A DNA stretch of 46,040 bases from Methylococcaceae bacterium (GTDB lineage Bacteria; Pseudomonadota; Gammaproteobacteria; Methylococcales; Methylomonadaceae): contig CANNNV010000004.1 in the NCBI GenBank assembly GCA_947506155.1, forward strand, positions 1 to 46,040, given 5' to 3'. The translations under genes and the position numbers were made by a program. Under the pieces are notes generated by a model. The model was given only the letters and a program-made list of their open reading frames with translations, did no database searches and was not told the origin of the DNA. Numbering within the stretch: position 1 is the stretch's first letter; the number at the start of each line of letters is the position of its first letter. Positions 27,296 through 37,197 of the stretch are shown piece after piece.

Positions 27296-29620
27296 CTACA
27301 GCGTCAAACGCACACCAATCCAACCAGCTCTGGGCGCACCGGGAGATACAAAGCGGCCGTCATTAAATCCTGGCAAGACTTCATTGGCCTGTCCGTAAAC
27401 TCCAAAAGAGTTATAGTTCTTGTCAAAGACATTATTAACTTTACCAAATACGGAAAAATTCTTGGTTACTTTATATTCCGCCGTGGCATTAAACAGCCAG
27501 TAACCGACTAATGGCGCAGTGGTATTGGCCTCATCACCTCTAAAATACTTATTGCCGCTGTAGTTGCCGTCAACACCTAGCGACACGCGCCGCCATAAAT
27601 CAACTCCAACAGCCGCCTTATAAATGTGTTCGGGGATGCCGGGGATTCTGTCGCCCTTGCCAACAGCAATAGCCTCGTCAGTATTCAGCGGGTTCTGTAT
27701 ATCAAAACCATCCATAAACCGGGCATTCAAATAGGTATAGTTGGTCGAAAAATGCCAGTCATCAATGCTGCTGAACAGCTGCGGATAGTTGACCGTTGTC
27801 CCCGCTTCTATGCCGTAGCGGCGGGTCTTGCCCACATTATCGAAATAACCCTGGCTGATAATGCCGCTGGAGGCATCGCGGCGAAAAATAATATCGTTAT
27901 GATTTATCGTATCAAAATAACCCAGATTCCATTTCAAATTCCCCTTGCCTAACAATTTATCCAAATCCCCTCGAACCCCGGCTTCCCAGGTTTTGGCAAC
28001 CACCTGCTGCAAAGGCGGATCGGCCACAAACGAGTTGGGCAATTTACACGGTGCCAAAGGATCTGCACAGCTTAATTCCATCGGCGTAGGTGCGCGCGCC
28101 GACTCGCTGTAACTGCCGTAGACATTCAGGTTATCCCTGATCTGGTAGGTCAATCCGGCAGACGGGTTAAACCGCTCAAAGGTATGAGACCCATCCAGGT
28201 TTTTTAACGGATCGTTTTTATACCTGTCGTCCATGTTGATGTGGATGTGGTTATAACGCCCGGCGACGGTCGCCGTTAAATCCTTGGTAATCGAAAAGCT
28301 GTCGGTCAAAAAAACACCGAACGTTGAGGTATCGGTATGCAGTCGAACCTTGGATTCATCAACAAAAACGCCGCTTTGCGTGGTTCCACGGGTATCGGTC
28401 AGCGAACCCAGTTCGGTATTTGAACCAAAATGGGTATCAGCATAATCATAACTAGCACCTACGGTCAGATTATTTTGATGTTTAAACAAGTCCCTGGCAA
28501 ACGCAGTCTGTAACGTACCCCCCCGACTACGCATATTGGTTTGGCTGGTGTTGTTGGTTGCGCCTTGAACGGCATCATCGGCACGCACCTCATCACCATT
28601 AATATCATCAACTTCCTGCTCATCGAGACCTGGATTTTCGCATAAATTTCCAGCATTACCCGGGAGCTCACAGGCGTCATAATCACTGTTATCGCCATTA
28701 AAGGTTCTGATCCGGTTCTGCCTAAAATAGGTATTACCGCTCACTTCAATATCATCAGCCAGGTCATAGCTACCGGCCAGTTCGGAAAAAAACATCCGCG
28801 TAGTGGTCTGATCGGGATGGGTAAACACCGCAGCCCGATTTTGTTGCTGCAACTGAATAGGCGCTGCACCGTTACCACGCATGTTGTTGTCATTGCCGCC
28901 CAGAGTCAGATCCAAAGACCCCTTATCACCACGCCAGCTCAAGGTGCCGAAGGCCTGATCGGCCTTAGTCGGTGAAAAATCCCGCCAGCCATCTTCCTCA
29001 AAATGATGCAGGTCTAAAAAATATCCCCAGGTACCATTATTCCAGCCACTGCTTAATTCTTCCGAATGCCTACCCCAGGAACCGCCATATGTTTCAATCT
29101 GATGTTTAGGCGCTGAAAACCCGGTTTTAGTTTTAATCGATATTGCACCACCCAAACTGTTCAAACCATAAACTGGGTTAGAGCCAGGATATAAAGCCAT
29201 CGAATCTATCGCCCCTTGGGGAATTAAATCCCAATTAACGGTATCGCCAAACGGTTCGTTAAACCTCACACCATTCACATAAGTTGATAAGCCTTGCGGC
29301 AAACCCAGCAGCGGTGTAGCAACAAAACCACGATAGGAAATATCCGGCTGCAATGGATTATTTTGCGCCTCATTAATATGTACACTACCCAGATAACGGT
29401 TGATATACTCTGCTAGGCTGATGCTTTGGGCTTTTTCCAGCTGCTCGGAAGAAACCGTTTGAATATTGGCGGGTATTTTACTAGCGGCTAATCCATTGCT
29501 TTGCAGCGGCGTGACGCTGACCACGTCTATGATACCCAAATCAAGCGGCTGATCTTTAGCCGAGACTGCACTAGCAGCCGTCAGACCGAGTCCAATTAGT
29601 GTGTATACAAGTTTTTTCAT
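27296..29620 (-). CDS. TonB-dependent outer-membrane receptor
   Basis: This is a 774-residue outer-membrane active transporter. A signal peptide (about 1-21, ending ASAVSA) precedes a plug domain (about 45-165, ANIQTVSSEQLEKAQSISLAEYI and the conserved LNSLGGAISIKTKTG). A 22-strand-type beta barrel follows, ending in RAGWIGVRLTL. The barrel fits the family with GSYSESARAPTPMELSCADP and GIEAGTTVNYP. Two predicted extracellular loops carry cysteine pairs: CELPGNAGNLC near 317-327, followed by a strongly acidic stretch to about 350, and CADPLAPC in the second half. The substrate is unknown. There is no adjacent regulator or TonB-ExbBD. It is divergent from a ZIP metal transporter gene, which makes a metal or metallophore substrate thinkable but unproven. 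Confidence 0.92.
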   Translation of the reverse strand: MKKLVYTLIGLGLTAASAVSAKDQPLDLGIIDVVSVTPLQSNGLAASKIPANIQTVSSEQLEKAQSISLAEYINRYLGSVHINEAQNNPLQPDISYRGFVATPLLGLPQGLSTYVNGVRFNEPFGDTVNWDLIPQGAIDSMALYPGSNPVYGLNSLGGAISIKTKTGFSAPKHQIETYGGSWGRHSEELSSGWNNGTWGYFLDLHHFEEDGWRDFSPTKADQAFGTLSWRGDKGSLDLTLGGNDNNMRGNGAAPIQLQQQNRAAVFTHPDQTTTRMFFSELAGSYDLADDIEVSGNTYFRQNRIRTFNGDNSDYDACELPGNAGNLCENPGLDEQEVDDINGDEVRADDAVQGATNNTSQTNMRSRGGTLQTAFARDLFKHQNNLTVGASYDYADTHFGSNTELGSLTDTRGTTQSGVFVDESKVRLHTDTSTFGVFLTDSFSITKDLTATVAGRYNHIHINMDDRYKNDPLKNLDGSHTFERFNPSAGLTYQIRDNLNVYGSYSESARAPTPMELSCADPLAPCKLPNSFVADPPLQQVVAKTWEAGVRGDLDKLLGKGNLKWNLGYFDTINHNDIIFRRDASSGIISQGYFDNVGKTRRYGIEAGTTVNYPQLFSSIDDWHFSTNYTYLNARFMDGFDIQNPLNTDEAIAVGKGDRIPGIPEHIYKAAVGVDLWRRVSLGVDGNYSGNKYFRGDEANTTAPLVGYWLFNATAEYKVTKNFSVFGKVNNVFDKNYNSFGVYGQANEVLPGFNDGRFVSPGAPRAGWIGVRLTL

Positions 29621-29778
29621 GAATAATCTCAGTTAGATAGTCGGCCATGATAGCCAAAGAATTGCGCAGACACTAGCCACCGGCCAAGAAAAGGAAATAT
29701 TCCTGGATCACCACAAACAACCCAAACCTTGGCTATTTGGTTATAATGCTTCACGCATATCCTAAACAGGAAAACCTG

Positions 29779-30729
29779 ATGACTATAACAATCAAGACGC
29801 TAACAAGATTGCAGCGCTATTTTGAACACCAAATAGCCGCCCTAAAATCCACTGAAAACTATCAGAAGTTACTGGCTCTGCCGCCGCTACAACGCTGGGC
29901 GACAGTGGCTGGATTATTTTTGTTATCACAACTGCTGGTGTTTGGCAGTTTGTATTTGCTTTTTGGCAAGCTGGTGGTTATCGGTTTTCTTGCCAGCATT
30001 CTGGCAGGTTTGGCGACAGGCGTTGGCGCGTTGCCTGCGCTGTTCTTCAAAACCATTTCCAAAAACACCTTCAACAGCATGCTCGGTGCAGCCGCCGGAG
30101 TCATGCTGGCGGCGACGGCCTTTTCGCTGCTGGTTCCTGGCATGAGTTATGGCAACCTGATCTGGCCCGGAAAAGGCATTTACATCGTCTCCATCGGCAT
30201 GATGATCGGCGCCTTATTTTTACATTACGCTGACCGTCAACTACCGCATGTGCATTTTGATTCCATTTCCGATGTGCATTTAAATTCGCTAAAGAAAATT
30301 TGGCTATTCATTATTGCAATCACCATCCATAACTTTCCCGAAGGCATGTCAGTTGGCGTTAGTTTTGGTTCAGGGGAAATGAAAAACGGCGTAGTTCTGG
30401 CTATTGCGATAGCGCTGCAAAATATCCCCGAAGGCCTGGCTGTGGCGCTACCGCTGGTTGGACTAGGCTACAACAAATGGCGAGCGGTAGGCATTGCGAC
30501 ACTGACCGGTTTAGTCGAGCCGATAGGCGGCTTGCTCGGCATCACCATGGTTACCGTTTTTGAACCCATCCTGCCGATAGCGATGGGCTTTGCTGCTGGT
30601 GCAATGTTATTTGTGATCAGCGAAGAAATCATTCCCGAAACCCATTCCAACGGTCGTTCCCGCTATGCCACTTTTGCGTTGATGACTGGCTTCATTATTA
30701 TGATGATGCTGGACAATATGCTCGGTTAA
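29779..30729 (+). CDS. ZIP-family divalent metal transporter
   Basis: This inner-membrane protein is predicted to move Zn2+, Fe2+ or Mn2+ towards the cytoplasm. Both ZIP signature helices are present: HNFPEGMSVGV (about 184-194) and QNIPEGLAVALPL (about 214-226), which form the binuclear metal site. A His-rich loop (HYADRQLPHVHFDSISDVH) lies between the third and fourth helices. An N-terminal extension of about 40 polar residues precedes the first helix, unlike ZupT. I chose the ATG with AGGA eight bases upstream; an earlier ATG at 29737 overlaps a good -10 box (TATAAT, 29742-29747). Only 35 bases separate it from the next gene, another predicted metal transporter. Confidence 0.87.
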   Translation: MTITIKTLTRLQRYFEHQIAALKSTENYQKLLALPPLQRWATVAGLFLLSQLLVFGSLYLLFGKLVVIGFLASILAGLATGVGALPALFFKTISKNTFNSMLGAAAGVMLAATAFSLLVPGMSYGNLIWPGKGIYIVSIGMMIGALFLHYADRQLPHVHFDSISDVHLNSLKKIWLFIIAITIHNFPEGMSVGVSFGSGEMKNGVVLAIAIALQNIPEGLAVALPLVGLGYNKWRAVGIATLTGLVEPIGGLLGITMVTVFEPILPIAMGFAAGAMLFVISEEIIPETHSNGRSRYATFALMTGFIIMMMLDNMLG

Positions 30730-30764
30730 TACTTACACATCACACAATAACTAGAATACGAAAA

Positions 30765-31469
30765 ATGGATCATTTTCAAAGTTATTTACAGCATTTTTTA
30801 AACGCACTGAGCACAGCAACTGTGTTTGAAAATCTTCAAGGCTCTTTACAGCATTTTTTATTATTACTGAACCTTGGCAATGTTACCGAAATATCAACCA
30901 GCGCAGCGACCAGTTTTGCGCTGATTGCGGCAGCTGAAATTGGCGACAAAAGCCAACTGGTTTGTATGACACTAGCCTCGCGGCACCGGGCTATGCCGGT
31001 TTTACTGGGGGCTGTTGCAGCTTTTGCTTTTTTAAACACGCTTGCGGTTGTGTTTGGTGTCGCCATTGCCAATTGGTTGCCGGAATATATTGTCGCAGCC
31101 ATTGTCGCCTTCCTGTTTGCCGGTTTTGGCATTCATTCCTTGCGCGTAGAAATTGAAGATGAAACTGAGGAAGTGAGGGAGAAAAGTGGTCATGGCATTT
31201 TCTTTACCACTTTTTTATTGATTGCCGTCGCTGAATTCGGCGACAAAACTCAACTGGCGGTTGTCGCATTAAGCAGCACCGCCGTGCCTCTTGCGGTATG
31301 GTTTGGTTCAACCGCCGCACTAGCGTCAACATCGGCTCTCGGCATTCTGGCAGGCCGTACTATTTTACAAAAAGTGCCCTTAGGCTTATTGCATAAGGTC
31401 AGCGGAACCCTGTTCCTAATACTATCGGTTGTTGCCGGCTACAGGGCTTATCTCGGCTATGCTGCTTAG
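30765..31469 (+). CDS. UPF0016/GDT1 family cation transporter (TMEM165-like)
   Basis: Members export Mn2+ or exchange Ca2+/Mn2+ for H+; bacterial members include the Mn exporter MneA. The two diagnostic motifs of the inverted repeat are present: AAEIGDKSQL (about 56-65) and VAEFGDKTQL (about 155-164), each in a membrane helix. About six helices in total; 234 residues. The N-terminus of about 45 residues is unusual: it contains an imperfect 20-residue tandem repeat (YLQHFLNAL, then SLQHFLLLL). Probably cotranscribed with the ZIP gene upstream, which suggests coordinated import and efflux of a divalent metal. No manganese riboswitch is seen, and the 35-base gap leaves no room for one. Confidence 0.88.
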   Translation: MDHFQSYLQHFLNALSTATVFENLQGSLQHFLLLLNLGNVTEISTSAATSFALIAAAEIGDKSQLVCMTLASRHRAMPVLLGAVAAFAFLNTLAVVFGVAIANWLPEYIVAAIVAFLFAGFGIHSLRVEIEDETEEVREKSGHGIFFTTFLLIAVAEFGDKTQLAVVALSSTAVPLAVWFGSTAALASTSALGILAGRTILQKVPLGLLHKVSGTLFLILSVVAGYRAYLGYAA

Positions 31470-31656
31470 ATGTTACGCCAACCTGAGCTACGGGATTATG
31501 TGGTTAGTTGATCCATCTTTTTCTGTAAGTCTTTCGCATCTTCTGAGCGCTGATCGTGATTTAACAGCTGCAATTTCTAGGCGCGGATAAATTGAGCCAC
31601 TAAACAGCCTACTATTCAGGTATACTGTGCGGTTTTTCAATTTAACGGAACAATCA
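31470..31656. other. Intergenic region before rph
   Basis: There is no gene here. A TATACT -10-like hexamer at 31621-31626 lies 31 bases before the rph start, but no matching -35 is found at the right distance. No terminator is evident for the upstream transporter pair. Confidence 0.35.
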
Positions 31657-32379
31657 ATGAGACCTAGCGGACGCAACCCAGATCAACTAAGAGACATAAA
31701 ATTTACCTGCGGTTTTACCAAGCATGCAGAAGGCTCGGTTCTGGTTGAGTTTGGTGATACCCGGGTGCTTTGCACGGCCAGTGTCGACCGGAGTGTCCCC
31801 CGTTTTCTTAAAGGCAAAGGCGAAGGCTGGATTACCGCCGAATACGGCATGTTGCCACGCTCGACCCATACCCGGATGGGTCGGGAAGCCAGTCATGGCA
31901 AACAAGGCGGTCGAACTCTGGAAATTCAGCGCTTGATAGGTCGCTCTCTGCGCGCCGCCATTGATTTAAAGGCTCTGGGTGAACATACCATCATGATCGA
32001 TTGCGATGTGCTACAAGCAGATGGCGGAACTCGCACTGCGGCAATTACCGGCGGTTTTGTTGCGCTGTCGCTGGCGATAGAAAAAATGCTTAAACGCAAA
32101 CAAATCAAGGTCAATCCGTTGCATGGTCAGGTTGCCTCGGTTTCCGTGGGTATTTTTAACGGCGTACCGGTACTGGATCTGGATTATGCCGAAGACAGTA
32201 ATGCTGAAACTGACATGAATGTAGTCATGAACGATGCCGGTGCGTTTATTGAAGTACAGGGCACAGCCGAGGGGCATGCGTTCAGAAAAGATGAGCTGGA
32301 CGCCATGCTGGAACTGGCCGGCTCAGGCATTAAAGATTTACTGGAAAAACAACGCTACGCCATAGAAAATCATAAATGA
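31657..32379 (+). CDS. rph: Ribonuclease PH
   Basis: RNase PH trims the 3' ends of tRNA precursors by phosphorolysis. The protein is 240 residues and starts [16 protein letters not shown], aligning with the family start. An in-frame ATG ten codons earlier was rejected for lack of similarity and because GGAA sits eight bases before this one. Landmarks are [73 protein letters not shown] and [17 protein letters not shown]. The C-terminal region is intact, unlike the frameshifted copy of E. coli K-12. It overlaps rdgB by four bases. Confidence 0.96.
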   Translation: MRPSGRNPDQLRDIKFTCGFTKHAEGSVLVEFGDTRVLCTASVDRSVPRFLKGKGEGWITAEYGMLPRSTHTRMGREASHGKQGGRTLEIQRLIGRSLRAAIDLKALGEHTIMIDCDVLQADGGTRTAAITGGFVALSLAIEKMLKRKQIKVNPLHGQVASVSVGIFNGVPVLDLDYAEDSNAETDMNVVMNDAGAFIEVQGTAEGHAFRKDELDAMLELAGSGIKDLLEKQRYAIENHK

Positions 32380-32972
32380 GTTTTTCACAAAAAATTGTTC
32401 TAGCCAGTGGCAATCCCGGTAAGATCAGGGAAATACAAGCGATATTGCGGGATCAATCCCTGGTGTTGCAGTCTGAGTTCAATGTGCGGGAATGCGAAGA
32501 AACCGGATCTACCTTTGTAGAAAATGCAATTTTGAAAGCCCGAAATGCAGCCTTCCATTGCAAGTTGCCGGCGATAGCTGACGATTCTGGACTGGTGGTT
32601 GATGCTTTAAACGGTGCGCCCGGTGTTATTTCAGCCCGATATGCAGGGATATATGCCAGTGATCAGGACAATCTGAACAAGCTACTGCAAGAACTTAACG
32701 GTGTTCCAGAACAGCTGCGTACTGCCCGATTTATCTGCGTGATGGTGTTTCTTGAACATGCTAATGATCCCTGCCCTGTGATCGCTCAAGGTGTCTGGGA
32801 AGGTCGTATTTTGGATCATCGAGCCGGTGAAAACGGTTTTGGTTATGATCCAGTATTCTGGGTGCCGGAGCAAAATTGCAGCTCAGCAGAATTATCGGCA
32901 CGAGTTAAAAATTCGCTGAGTCACCGAGGGCAAGCGTTGAGACAACTAACAGAAATGATGAGCCAAAAATAG
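32376..32972 (+). CDS. rdgB: Non-canonical purine NTP pyrophosphatase (Ham1/RdgB)
   Basis: RdgB hydrolyses ITP, dITP and XTP, keeping them out of nucleic acids. The 198-residue protein begins with the substrate motif [15 protein letters not shown] (about 7-21). It continues with [41 protein letters not shown] and the C-terminal [14 protein letters not shown] and [12 protein letters not shown]. All are canonical. Its ATG overlaps the rph stop (ATGA), so translation is coupled. The rph-rdgB pair is common in proteobacteria. Convergent with parB, with only 20 bases between the stops and no obvious terminator. Confidence 0.96.
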   Translation: MSFSQKIVLASGNPGKIREIQAILRDQSLVLQSEFNVRECEETGSTFVENAILKARNAAFHCKLPAIADDSGLVVDALNGAPGVISARYAGIYASDQDNLNKLLQELNGVPEQLRTARFICVMVFLEHANDPCPVIAQGVWEGRILDHRAGENGFGYDPVFWVPEQNCSSAELSARVKNSLSHRGQALRQLTEMMSQK

Positions 32973-32992
32973 ACCGGGCACTAATCGGCATC

Positions 32993-33850
32993 TTATTGAT
33001 TTTTAATCTTTTCAAGAATTCCATCCAACTCTTCTAGACTGGAATAAGCAATAACCAGTTTTCCTGCGCCGCTTTCTTTATGCTCAATCACTACTTTTGC
33101 ACCCAGTTTTGCAGTTAAGTCTTCTTGTAAAAGCAAGGTGTCTTTATCTATTTCTCTGACTCTGGGTGCTTTAGCTTCGAGCTGACTTTCCTTAACTAAA
33201 CGCTCAGCAGCCCTGACCGTCAAACCTTCCTTAGCAATCTTGTTAGCTACAATGACTTGCTTTAGCCCCTCCAAAGGCAGTAATGCGCGTGCATGCCCCA
33301 TTTCCAGTTGCCTGCCGATCAATAACTTTTTTACTTCGGGCTGTAGCTCAATTAGTCTCAATAGATTTGTCACCGTAGTGCGTGACTTGCCCACCGCATC
33401 GGCAACTTGTTGATGAGTCATTACAAATTCGTCTAGCAACCGTTTTAATGCATCGGCCTCTTCCAGTGGATTCAAATTTTCCCGTTGAATATTTTCAATC
33501 AGCGCTATCGCCATCGCCGCCCGATCGTCTATTTCCTTAATCACCACCGGTACTTGCTGCAAGCCAGCCAATTGTGCGGCACGCCAGCGCCGCTCTCCAG
33601 CAACTATTTCATATTTTTCCGATGCAAGCTTGCGTACCACTATCGGCTGTATGATACCTTGTGCTGTTATCGATTCCGCTAGCTCCTGCAATTTTTCAGC
33701 GTCCATATCCTTTCTTGGTTGGAATTTGCCCCGCTGCATATACTCGATAGGTAAAGTAAGAAGCTGGTGCTCTCCTTGCTCATCTTGATCGGGAACATTA
33801 CCTAATAAAGCATCCAGTCCTCGATTTAATCCGCGCTTTTTTACAGCCAT
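32993..33850 (-). CDS. parB: Chromosome partitioning protein ParB
   Basis: ParB binds parS sites near the origin and, as a CTP-dependent clamp, loads the segregation machinery with ParA. The 285-residue protein has RGLNRGLDALLGN at the N-terminus, the CTPase core motifs VVRKLASEKYEIVAGERRWRAAQLAG and ALIENIQRENLNPLEEA, a helix-turn-helix (MTHQQVADAVGKSRTTVTNLLRL), and a short C-terminal dimer domain with GAGKLVIAYSSLEELDGILE. The ATG follows the parA stop directly. Last gene of mnmG-rsmG-parA-parB. I saw no parS-like GTTTCACGTGAAAC in the window. Confidence 0.97.
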   Translation of the reverse strand: MAVKKRGLNRGLDALLGNVPDQDEQGEHQLLTLPIEYMQRGKFQPRKDMDAEKLQELAESITAQGIIQPIVVRKLASEKYEIVAGERRWRAAQLAGLQQVPVVIKEIDDRAAMAIALIENIQRENLNPLEEADALKRLLDEFVMTHQQVADAVGKSRTTVTNLLRLIELQPEVKKLLIGRQLEMGHARALLPLEGLKQVIVANKIAKEGLTVRAAERLVKESQLEAKAPRVREIDKDTLLLQEDLTAKLGAKVVIEHKESGAGKLVIAYSSLEELDGILEKIKNQ

Positions 33851-34618
33851 TCACAATTTCTCTTTATTAATCATTTCATTGGCCAACGCGACATAGGCCA
33901 AGGCCCCACGCGAAGATTTATCATAGCTGAGTGCGGGTAAACCATGACTGGGCGCTTCTGCCAAGCGAATATTTCTGGGGATACAGGTTCTAAATACTTT
34001 ATCTCCAAAATAGCGTATCAACTGTTCCGAAACATCCTTGGTCAGGCGATTTCGATCATCGTACATCGTCCTCAAAATGCCTTCCAAATGCAGTTTAGGA
34101 TTGACCGTATCCTGAATATTTTTCAAAGTACTCATCAACGCTGACAGTCCTTCAAGCGCGTAATATTCGCACTGCATCGGTATCAACAGACTGTCAGCCG
34201 CAACCATCGCATTCAAGGTCAACATATTCAACGATGGTGGGCAATCGATCAGAATAAAGTCATAGTCTGCTTTTATCGAAATCAATGCGTCGGCCAGTCG
34301 CCTCTCCCGGTGGTCGGCTTGTATTAAATGCACTTCAGCCGCTGTTAAATCGGAGTTTCCAGGTATCACCGAAAAACCGATATCCGGAAGATTAATAACC
34401 GCCTCACTCGCAGGGACTTCTTCCATCAATAAATCATAACTGGAATAGTTAACTGTCTGCTTATCGACACCACAGCCCATGGCCGCGTTACCCTGGGGAT
34501 CAAGATCTACCAGCAGCACCCGACGCTGTACTGCCGCCAGTGAAGCCGCAAGATTTACGCTGGTGGTCGTTTTTCCTACGCCACCTTTTTGATTGGTTAC
34601 GGCAATTACTTTTCCCAC
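33851..34618 (-). CDS. parA: Chromosome partitioning ATPase ParA
   Basis: ParA is a deviant-Walker ATPase that moves ParB-parS complexes over the nucleoid. The 255-residue protein starts VIAVTNQKGGVGKTTTSVNLA, with the KGGVGKT Walker A motif at about 11-17, followed by LLVDLDPQGNAAMGCG and FILIDCPPSLNMLTLNAM (Walker B). There is no N-terminal DNA-binding extension, so this is the short chromosomal (Soj) type. GTG start with AGGTAAGG upstream, 14 bases after rsmG. It lies directly before parB, as usual. Confidence 0.97.
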   Translation of the reverse strand: MGKVIAVTNQKGGVGKTTTSVNLAASLAAVQRRVLLVDLDPQGNAAMGCGVDKQTVNYSSYDLLMEEVPASEAVINLPDIGFSVIPGNSDLTAAEVHLIQADHRERRLADALISIKADYDFILIDCPPSLNMLTLNAMVAADSLLIPMQCEYYALEGLSALMSTLKNIQDTVNPKLHLEGILRTMYDDRNRLTKDVSEQLIRYFGDKVFRTCIPRNIRLAEAPSHGLPALSYDKSSRGALAYVALANEMINKEKL

Positions 34619-34632
34619 TACCTTACCTCGGC

Positions 34633-35253
34633 CTATTCAGGCAATTCTATTCGTACCAGACATCGTTCAACATCAGTCCCCGGAACACTCACCGATATCA
34701 CCGCGCTTTTCGCTGTTATCTCTGCCAGTTCTTGCTCCAGATTCTGCCCTTTCATTGCTAGTAATACCCCACCCTTCACCAGTAAATGCGAAGTTAATTT
34801 GATTATCTCCGATAAACTGGCAAAAGCCCGCACAAGCACTGCATCATAGCCCTGCTTGGGCTGATGATTTTCTACTCGACTATGAAAAATATCGACATTT
34901 TTAAGCTTTAATTCCAAGACTACCTGCTGGACAAACCGGGTTTTCTTGGCATTGCTATCCAGCAAAGTAAAGCTGATGTCAGGCAGACAGATGGCCAGCG
35001 GGATGCCCGGCAAACCTGCACCGGTACCAATATCAATGATCCGCTTGCCTTCGAGATGAGGAAGTATCGCCAAGCTGTCCAGAATATGCAGCTTCACCAT
35101 TTCCTCACGGTTTCGTATTGCGGTCAGATTATAAGCTTTATTCCATTTTTCAATCAGCTTTATAAAGGCTAGCAACTGCTCTAGCTGTTCGTCAGTAACG
35201 GTCAAGTTTAAGGCTGTTATCCCGGAAACCAGGATGTCTTTACATGCTTCCAT
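34633..35253 (-). CDS. rsmG: 16S rRNA (guanine-N7) methyltransferase RsmG
   Basis: RsmG (GidB) methylates N7 of G527 in 16S rRNA using S-adenosylmethionine. The 206-residue protein has the family start KWNKAYNLTAIRNREEMVKLHILDSLAILPHL, the SAM-binding motif IIDIGTGAGLPGIPLAI (about 90-106) and VLVRAFASLSEIIKLTSHLL. The ATG overlaps the last base of the mnmG stop, so it is coupled to mnmG. Loss of this enzyme gives low-level streptomycin resistance in other bacteria. Confidence 0.96.
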   Translation of the reverse strand: MEACKDILVSGITALNLTVTDEQLEQLLAFIKLIEKWNKAYNLTAIRNREEMVKLHILDSLAILPHLEGKRIIDIGTGAGLPGIPLAICLPDISFTLLDSNAKKTRFVQQVVLELKLKNVDIFHSRVENHQPKQGYDAVLVRAFASLSEIIKLTSHLLVKGGVLLAMKGQNLEQELAEITAKSAVISVSVPGTDVERCLVRIELPE

Positions 35254-37124
35254 CAGGCGCTTTTCTTCTTTAAATAAACCAGTAATAAGGAAATAGCGGC
35301 CGGGGTCATGCCGGGGATGCGTGATGCCTGCCCCAGGGTTTCCGGCCGCTGTTTTTTAAGTTTTTCACTCACTTCATTGGAAAGACCAGGAACGCCGGTG
35401 TAATCAATGATCTCCGGCATACGCAGGTGGTCATAGCGCAAAGCCCGATCTATCTCGGTTTGCTGCCGGTCTATGTAGCCGGCATATTTGGCCTGGATTT
35501 CAACCTGTTCGGCGACCTGGGTATCTATAGTTTCAGCGCCCTGCATAAATGACAATAACTGTTTGACATCAACTTCCGGACGGCGCAGCAACTCCATCAA
35601 GTTTGCTTCCCTCAACAACGGCTTGCCCCAGTATTGCTCGACCTGCTCAGCCTCAGCCGATTCCGTCCTGACCCAAACCTGTTTCAGGTCGCTCTGTAAT
35701 TGCGTAATTGCCTCGCGCTTAAGCTCGAATGCCCGGTAGCGCTGCTCATTGACCAGTCCCAGTTCCCGACCTTTTTCGGTCAAACGCAAATCGGCATTGT
35801 CTTCGCGCAACAGCAAGCGATATTCGGCGCGACTGGTAAACATTCGGTAAGGCTCCTGGGTGCCCCGAGTAATTAAATCGTCTATCATCACGCCGATATA
35901 GGCTTGGTCGCGGCCAGGGCACCAGCTTTCCAGACCCTGAACTAGGCGAGCGGCATTAAGCCCCGCGATCAAGCCTTGCGCCGCCGCCTCTTCATAGCCG
36001 GTCGTGCCATTGACTTGGCCGGCAAAAAACAGCGCGCCCAGGTGCTTGGTTTCCAACGAGGATTTCAAATCACGGGGATCAAAAAAATCATATTCGATCG
36101 CATAACCGGGACGCACGATTTCGGCATTCTCAAAGCCCAGCATCGAGCGCACGAATTCATACTGCACATCAAAAGGCAGACTGGTCGAGATGCCGTTTGG
36201 ATAAATCTCATGGGTAGTCAGACCTTCCGGTTCGACAAAAATCTGGTGCGAATCTCTATCGGCAAAACGCACGACTTTATCTTCAATCGACGGACAATAA
36301 CGTGGGCCTATGCCTTCTATCACGCCCGAATACAACGGCGAACGATCTAGGCCGGCACGGATAATGTCGTGAGTTTTACTGTTAGTGCGGGTGATGTGAC
36401 AGGGAATCTGCCGGGGATGCTGAGCTGGTTTACCGATAAACGAAAACACCGGTACCGGCGTGTCGCCGTGCTGCTCTTCCAGTTTGCTAAAATCTATAGT
36501 TCGGCCATCGATACGCGGCGGCGTACCAGTTTTCAGGCGGTCGATCCGAAACGGCAATTCCCGTAAACGCTCGGATAACGCAATCGAGGCCGGATCGCCC
36601 GCACGACCGCCACTATAATTTTCCAGGCCAATATGTATTTTCCCGCCTAAAAAAGTGCCGGTGGTTAAAATGACTGCTCTGGCGGTAAAGTTCAAACCCA
36701 TCTGGGTTTTAACCCCGGCAACCTTGCCGTTTTCGACGATCAAATCGGACACGGTCTGCTGAAACAAAGCCAGGTTAGGCTGGTTCTCCAGCACAGTTCT
36801 TACCGCCTGTTTGTACAATAGCCGGTCCGCCTGAGCCCGCGTTGCACGGACTGCCGGGCCTTTACTGGCATTCAGGGTACGAAATTGTATGCCACCCAGA
36901 TCAATAGCCTGAGCCATCACCCCGCCCAGCGCATCAATTTCCTTAACCAAGTGCCCCTTGCCTATTCCGCCTATGGCAGGATTGCAACTCATTTGGCCCA
37001 AGGTGTCGATATTTTGCGTCAGCAACAAGGTTTTCGCCCCACACCGGGCCGAGGCCAACGCAGCTTCAGTACCGGCATGGCCGCCGCCCACCACAATCAC
37101 ATCAAAATCTTTTCTAAATTTCAC
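35253..37124 (-). CDS. mnmG: tRNA uridine 5-carboxymethylaminomethyl modification enzyme MnmG
   Basis: MnmG (GidA) is the FAD protein that, with MnmE, builds the cmnm5 group on the wobble uridine of certain tRNAs. The 623-residue protein has the dinucleotide fold [21 protein letters not shown] (9-29), then [78 protein letters not shown] and the C-terminal [19 protein letters not shown]. All are canonical. GTG start, with only a weak AGAG/TAGATAG ribosome-binding site. First gene of mnmG-rsmG-parA-parB, divergent from the arfA-like gene. Confidence 0.97.
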   Translation of the reverse strand: MKFRKDFDVIVVGGGHAGTEAALASARCGAKTLLLTQNIDTLGQMSCNPAIGGIGKGHLVKEIDALGGVMAQAIDLGGIQFRTLNASKGPAVRATRAQADRLLYKQAVRTVLENQPNLALFQQTVSDLIVENGKVAGVKTQMGLNFTARAVILTTGTFLGGKIHIGLENYSGGRAGDPASIALSERLRELPFRIDRLKTGTPPRIDGRTIDFSKLEEQHGDTPVPVFSFIGKPAQHPRQIPCHITRTNSKTHDIIRAGLDRSPLYSGVIEGIGPRYCPSIEDKVVRFADRDSHQIFVEPEGLTTHEIYPNGISTSLPFDVQYEFVRSMLGFENAEIVRPGYAIEYDFFDPRDLKSSLETKHLGALFFAGQVNGTTGYEEAAAQGLIAGLNAARLVQGLESWCPGRDQAYIGVMIDDLITRGTQEPYRMFTSRAEYRLLLREDNADLRLTEKGRELGLVNEQRYRAFELKREAITQLQSDLKQVWVRTESAEAEQVEQYWGKPLLREANLMELLRRPEVDVKQLLSFMQGAETIDTQVAEQVEIQAKYAGYIDRQQTEIDRALRYDHLRMPEIIDYTGVPGLSNEVSEKLKKQRPETLGQASRIPGMTPAAISLLLVYLKKKSA

Positions 37125-37197
37125 TAGCGCTATCTACTCTTAAAAAATGGTATATTGTGTCACACACACAAACTTGTCTTATTATAAGAGGTAATCC

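Noticed and set aside
30730-30764. Manganese riboswitch (yybP-ykoY) before the UPF0016 gene
   Set aside because: The gap is only 35 bases, far too short for that element.
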